Shown: positions 6,127-7,250 of the stretch, one piece after another | Position numbering within the stretch: position 1 is the stretch's first letter | Layout of the letters: each line of letters starts with the position of its first letter | Source: Bacteroidota bacterium | Lineage (GTDB): Bacteria > Bacteroidota > Rhodothermia > Rhodothermales > Rubricoccaceae | Direction of reading: 5' to 3' | DNA: 7,250 nt | Assembly (NCBI GenBank): GCA_022564455.1 | Contig: JADFLK010000105.1 | Location: 1 to 7,250, forward strand | Notes under the pieces: generated by a model | What the model saw: the letters and a program-made list of their open reading frames with translations, nothing else | What the model was told of the DNA's origin: nothing | Databases searched by the model: none | Translations under genes and position numbers: made by a program

Positions 6127-6159
6127 AGCGGCCTCGTTAAGCAACGGGGCCGCTTTTTT
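6127..6159 (+). terminator. Terminator after the third OmpA gene
   Basis: AGCGGCCTCGTT (6127-6138) pairs with AACGGGGCCGCT (6143-6154), with one G-U pair and loop AAGC. A T-run follows at 6154-6159. It lies 22 bases after the stop and only 19 bases before the queG start. Confidence 0.92.
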
Positions 6160-6178
6160 GTGGGGATGGGTGTAGGTT

Positions 6179-7186
6179 GTGCGCCTGCCCATCCAACTGA
6201 GCCCAGCTTACAGCACCGTGCCGGGATTCGACGCACACGCTCAGGAACGCCTCGCACTCGCCCTAAAGGCCGAGGCGAGCCGGATTGGCTTCGACGCTTG
6301 TGGGATTGCACGCGCCGAGCGGCTAGACGGCGAAGCCCAAAAGCTGGAGCAATGGCTGGGTGACGGCCGCCACGCTACGATGGGCTGGATGGAGAACCAC
6401 TTCGAGAAACGCGTGGACCCCTGCAAGCTTGTTCCCGACGCCCGTTCCGTCGTTTCCGTTCTCCAGAGCTACTACCAGCCTATCGAACGCGGCAACGCTC
6501 CAGAAACTGCCCAGATCAGCCGCTACGCGTGGGGAGACGACTACCACGATGTGCTCAAAGAAAAGCTTGCCGAGTTATTCGACTGGCTCGATGAACACGC
6601 GGGAGGAATCGGAGGGCGGGTGTTTGTGGACTCGGCGCCGGTGCTCGACAAAGCGTGGGCGCAGCGGGCGGGACTCGGCTGGATGGGCAAGCACACCAAC
6701 CTGATCAGCCGAGAGATCGGCTCGTACTTCTTTATCGGGGAGATGATTGTGGACGTGCCTCTGGCGGCGGACGACCCTTTCTCCGCCGATTACTGTGGCT
6801 CATGCACCCGTTGTATCGACGCATGTCCGACCGACGCCATTGACCGGCCGTACTCCGTGGATTCCAACCGCTGCATCTCGTATTGGACTATTGAGCATCG
6901 AGGCGACGACATCCCCGAAAACCTCGCCAGGGACTTTGGAACCTGGATCTTCGGCTGCGACATCTGCCAGGATGTGTGCCCGTGGAACAAGTTCAAAAAG
7001 CCCACAACGGACGCGCGCTTCCTTCCACGCGAAGACCTGCACGATACGAATCTGCACGAATGGGCCGAGTTGAATCTCGAAGACTTCCGGCGGCGGTTCC
7101 GCAAGAACCCACTAAAACGAACCGGGTTTGAGGGATTTCAACGCAATGTGAGGGTGGCGATCGAGAACCTGACCCCTGGCCGCTGA
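6179..7186 (+). CDS. queG: Epoxyqueuosine reductase QueG
   Basis: QueG is a cytoplasmic cobalamin-dependent iron-sulfur enzyme that reduces epoxyqueuosine to queuosine at the wobble base of tRNAs for Asp, Asn, His and Tyr. The 335-residue product shows the family order. The N-terminal cobalamin-binding region includes GFDACGIARAE and RYAWGDDYHDVLK. The active-site block VDSAPVLDKAW has Asp151 and Asp157 as candidates for the proposed general acid. RAGLGWMGKHTNLI follows, then two [4Fe-4S] motifs: CGSCTRCIDACP (Cys206, 209, 212, 216) and Cys232 with GCDICQDVCPWN (Cys260, 263, 267). It ends with KNPLKRTGFEGFQRNV. The length fits the short form without the C-terminal HEAT-like extension of the E. 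coli enzyme. The start is uncertain: GTG at 6179 is the longest choice with a weak upstream AGG, and an in-frame GTG at 6218 would remove 13 residues without touching conserved sequence. Confidence 0.96.
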   Translation: MRLPIQLSPAYSTVPGFDAHAQERLALALKAEASRIGFDACGIARAERLDGEAQKLEQWLGDGRHATMGWMENHFEKRVDPCKLVPDARSVVSVLQSYYQPIERGNAPETAQISRYAWGDDYHDVLKEKLAELFDWLDEHAGGIGGRVFVDSAPVLDKAWAQRAGLGWMGKHTNLISREIGSYFFIGEMIVDVPLAADDPFSADYCGSCTRCIDACPTDAIDRPYSVDSNRCISYWTIEHRGDDIPENLARDFGTWIFGCDICQDVCPWNKFKKPTTDARFLPREDLHDTNLHEWAELNLEDFRRRFRKNPLKRTGFEGFQRNVRVAIENLTPGR

Positions 7187-7246
7187 TATCGGATTTGGGG
7201 GTTCGGATATCGGATATGGGATTTCGGGTTTGGGATATCGGATTGG
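7184..7246. repeat. Degenerate 7-bp tandem repeat (GGATWTS)
   Basis: Nine in-phase heptamers run from the queG stop codon: TGATATC, GGATTTG, GGGGTTC, GGATATC, GGATATG, GGATTTC, GGGTTTG, GGATATC, GGATTGG. The unit is seven bases with no slippage, and most units fit GGATWTS. The array starts inside the queG stop codon (7184-7186) and probably continues past the right edge. Similar degenerate heptad arrays occur between genes in several bacterial groups. The function is unknown, and no queG terminator precedes it in the window. Confidence 0.85.
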
Positions 7247-7250
7247 TTTA

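Overview
The window reads as a G+C-rich bacterial chromosome segment, probably from the Bacteroidota-Rhodothermota side of the tree (Salinibacter/Rhodothermus-like). This placement is an inference. It rests on two perfect Bacteroidota-type -7 boxes (TAnnTTTG) upstream of genes, a ribosomal protein gene with no Shine-Dalgarno sequence, PKD-OmpA outer-membrane proteins, and a compact QueG. No rRNA or clade-specific marker is present to prove it.

Layout. Positions 1-263 (minus strand) hold the N-terminal part of a broken DDE transposase with a one-base frameshift and a probable 18-bp in-frame insertion; it runs off the left edge. After an AT-richer gap comes rpsT (552-806, ribosomal protein S20) with its own terminator. 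Three consecutive outer-membrane protein genes follow on the plus strand. Two are tandem paralogues (1148-2728 and 2951-4525), each with a signal peptide, a small beta-barrel, two PKD domains and an OmpA-type C-terminal domain. The third (4833-6104) has a signal peptide, a beta-barrel with a Cys-rich acidic loop, a polyproline linker and an OmpA domain. The last gene is queG (6179-7186, epoxyqueuosine reductase). A degenerate 7-bp tandem repeat starts at its stop codon and runs to the right edge.

How the parts relate. rpsT and queG are translation genes (ribosome assembly and tRNA wobble modification). The three envelope proteins share one plan, an outer-membrane barrel tethered to peptidoglycan, but use different spacers: two Cys-bearing PKD domains in two of them and a polyproline rod in the third. 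Strong hairpin terminators follow rpsT, the first OmpA gene and the third OmpA gene, with a weaker hairpin after the second, so most genes are probably separate transcription units.

I see no defence system, CRISPR array or complete mobile element. The most interesting material is the disulfide-pattern PKD/OmpA family, the composition step inside the first paralogue, the altered peptidoglycan-binding motif in the second, and the heptad repeat.
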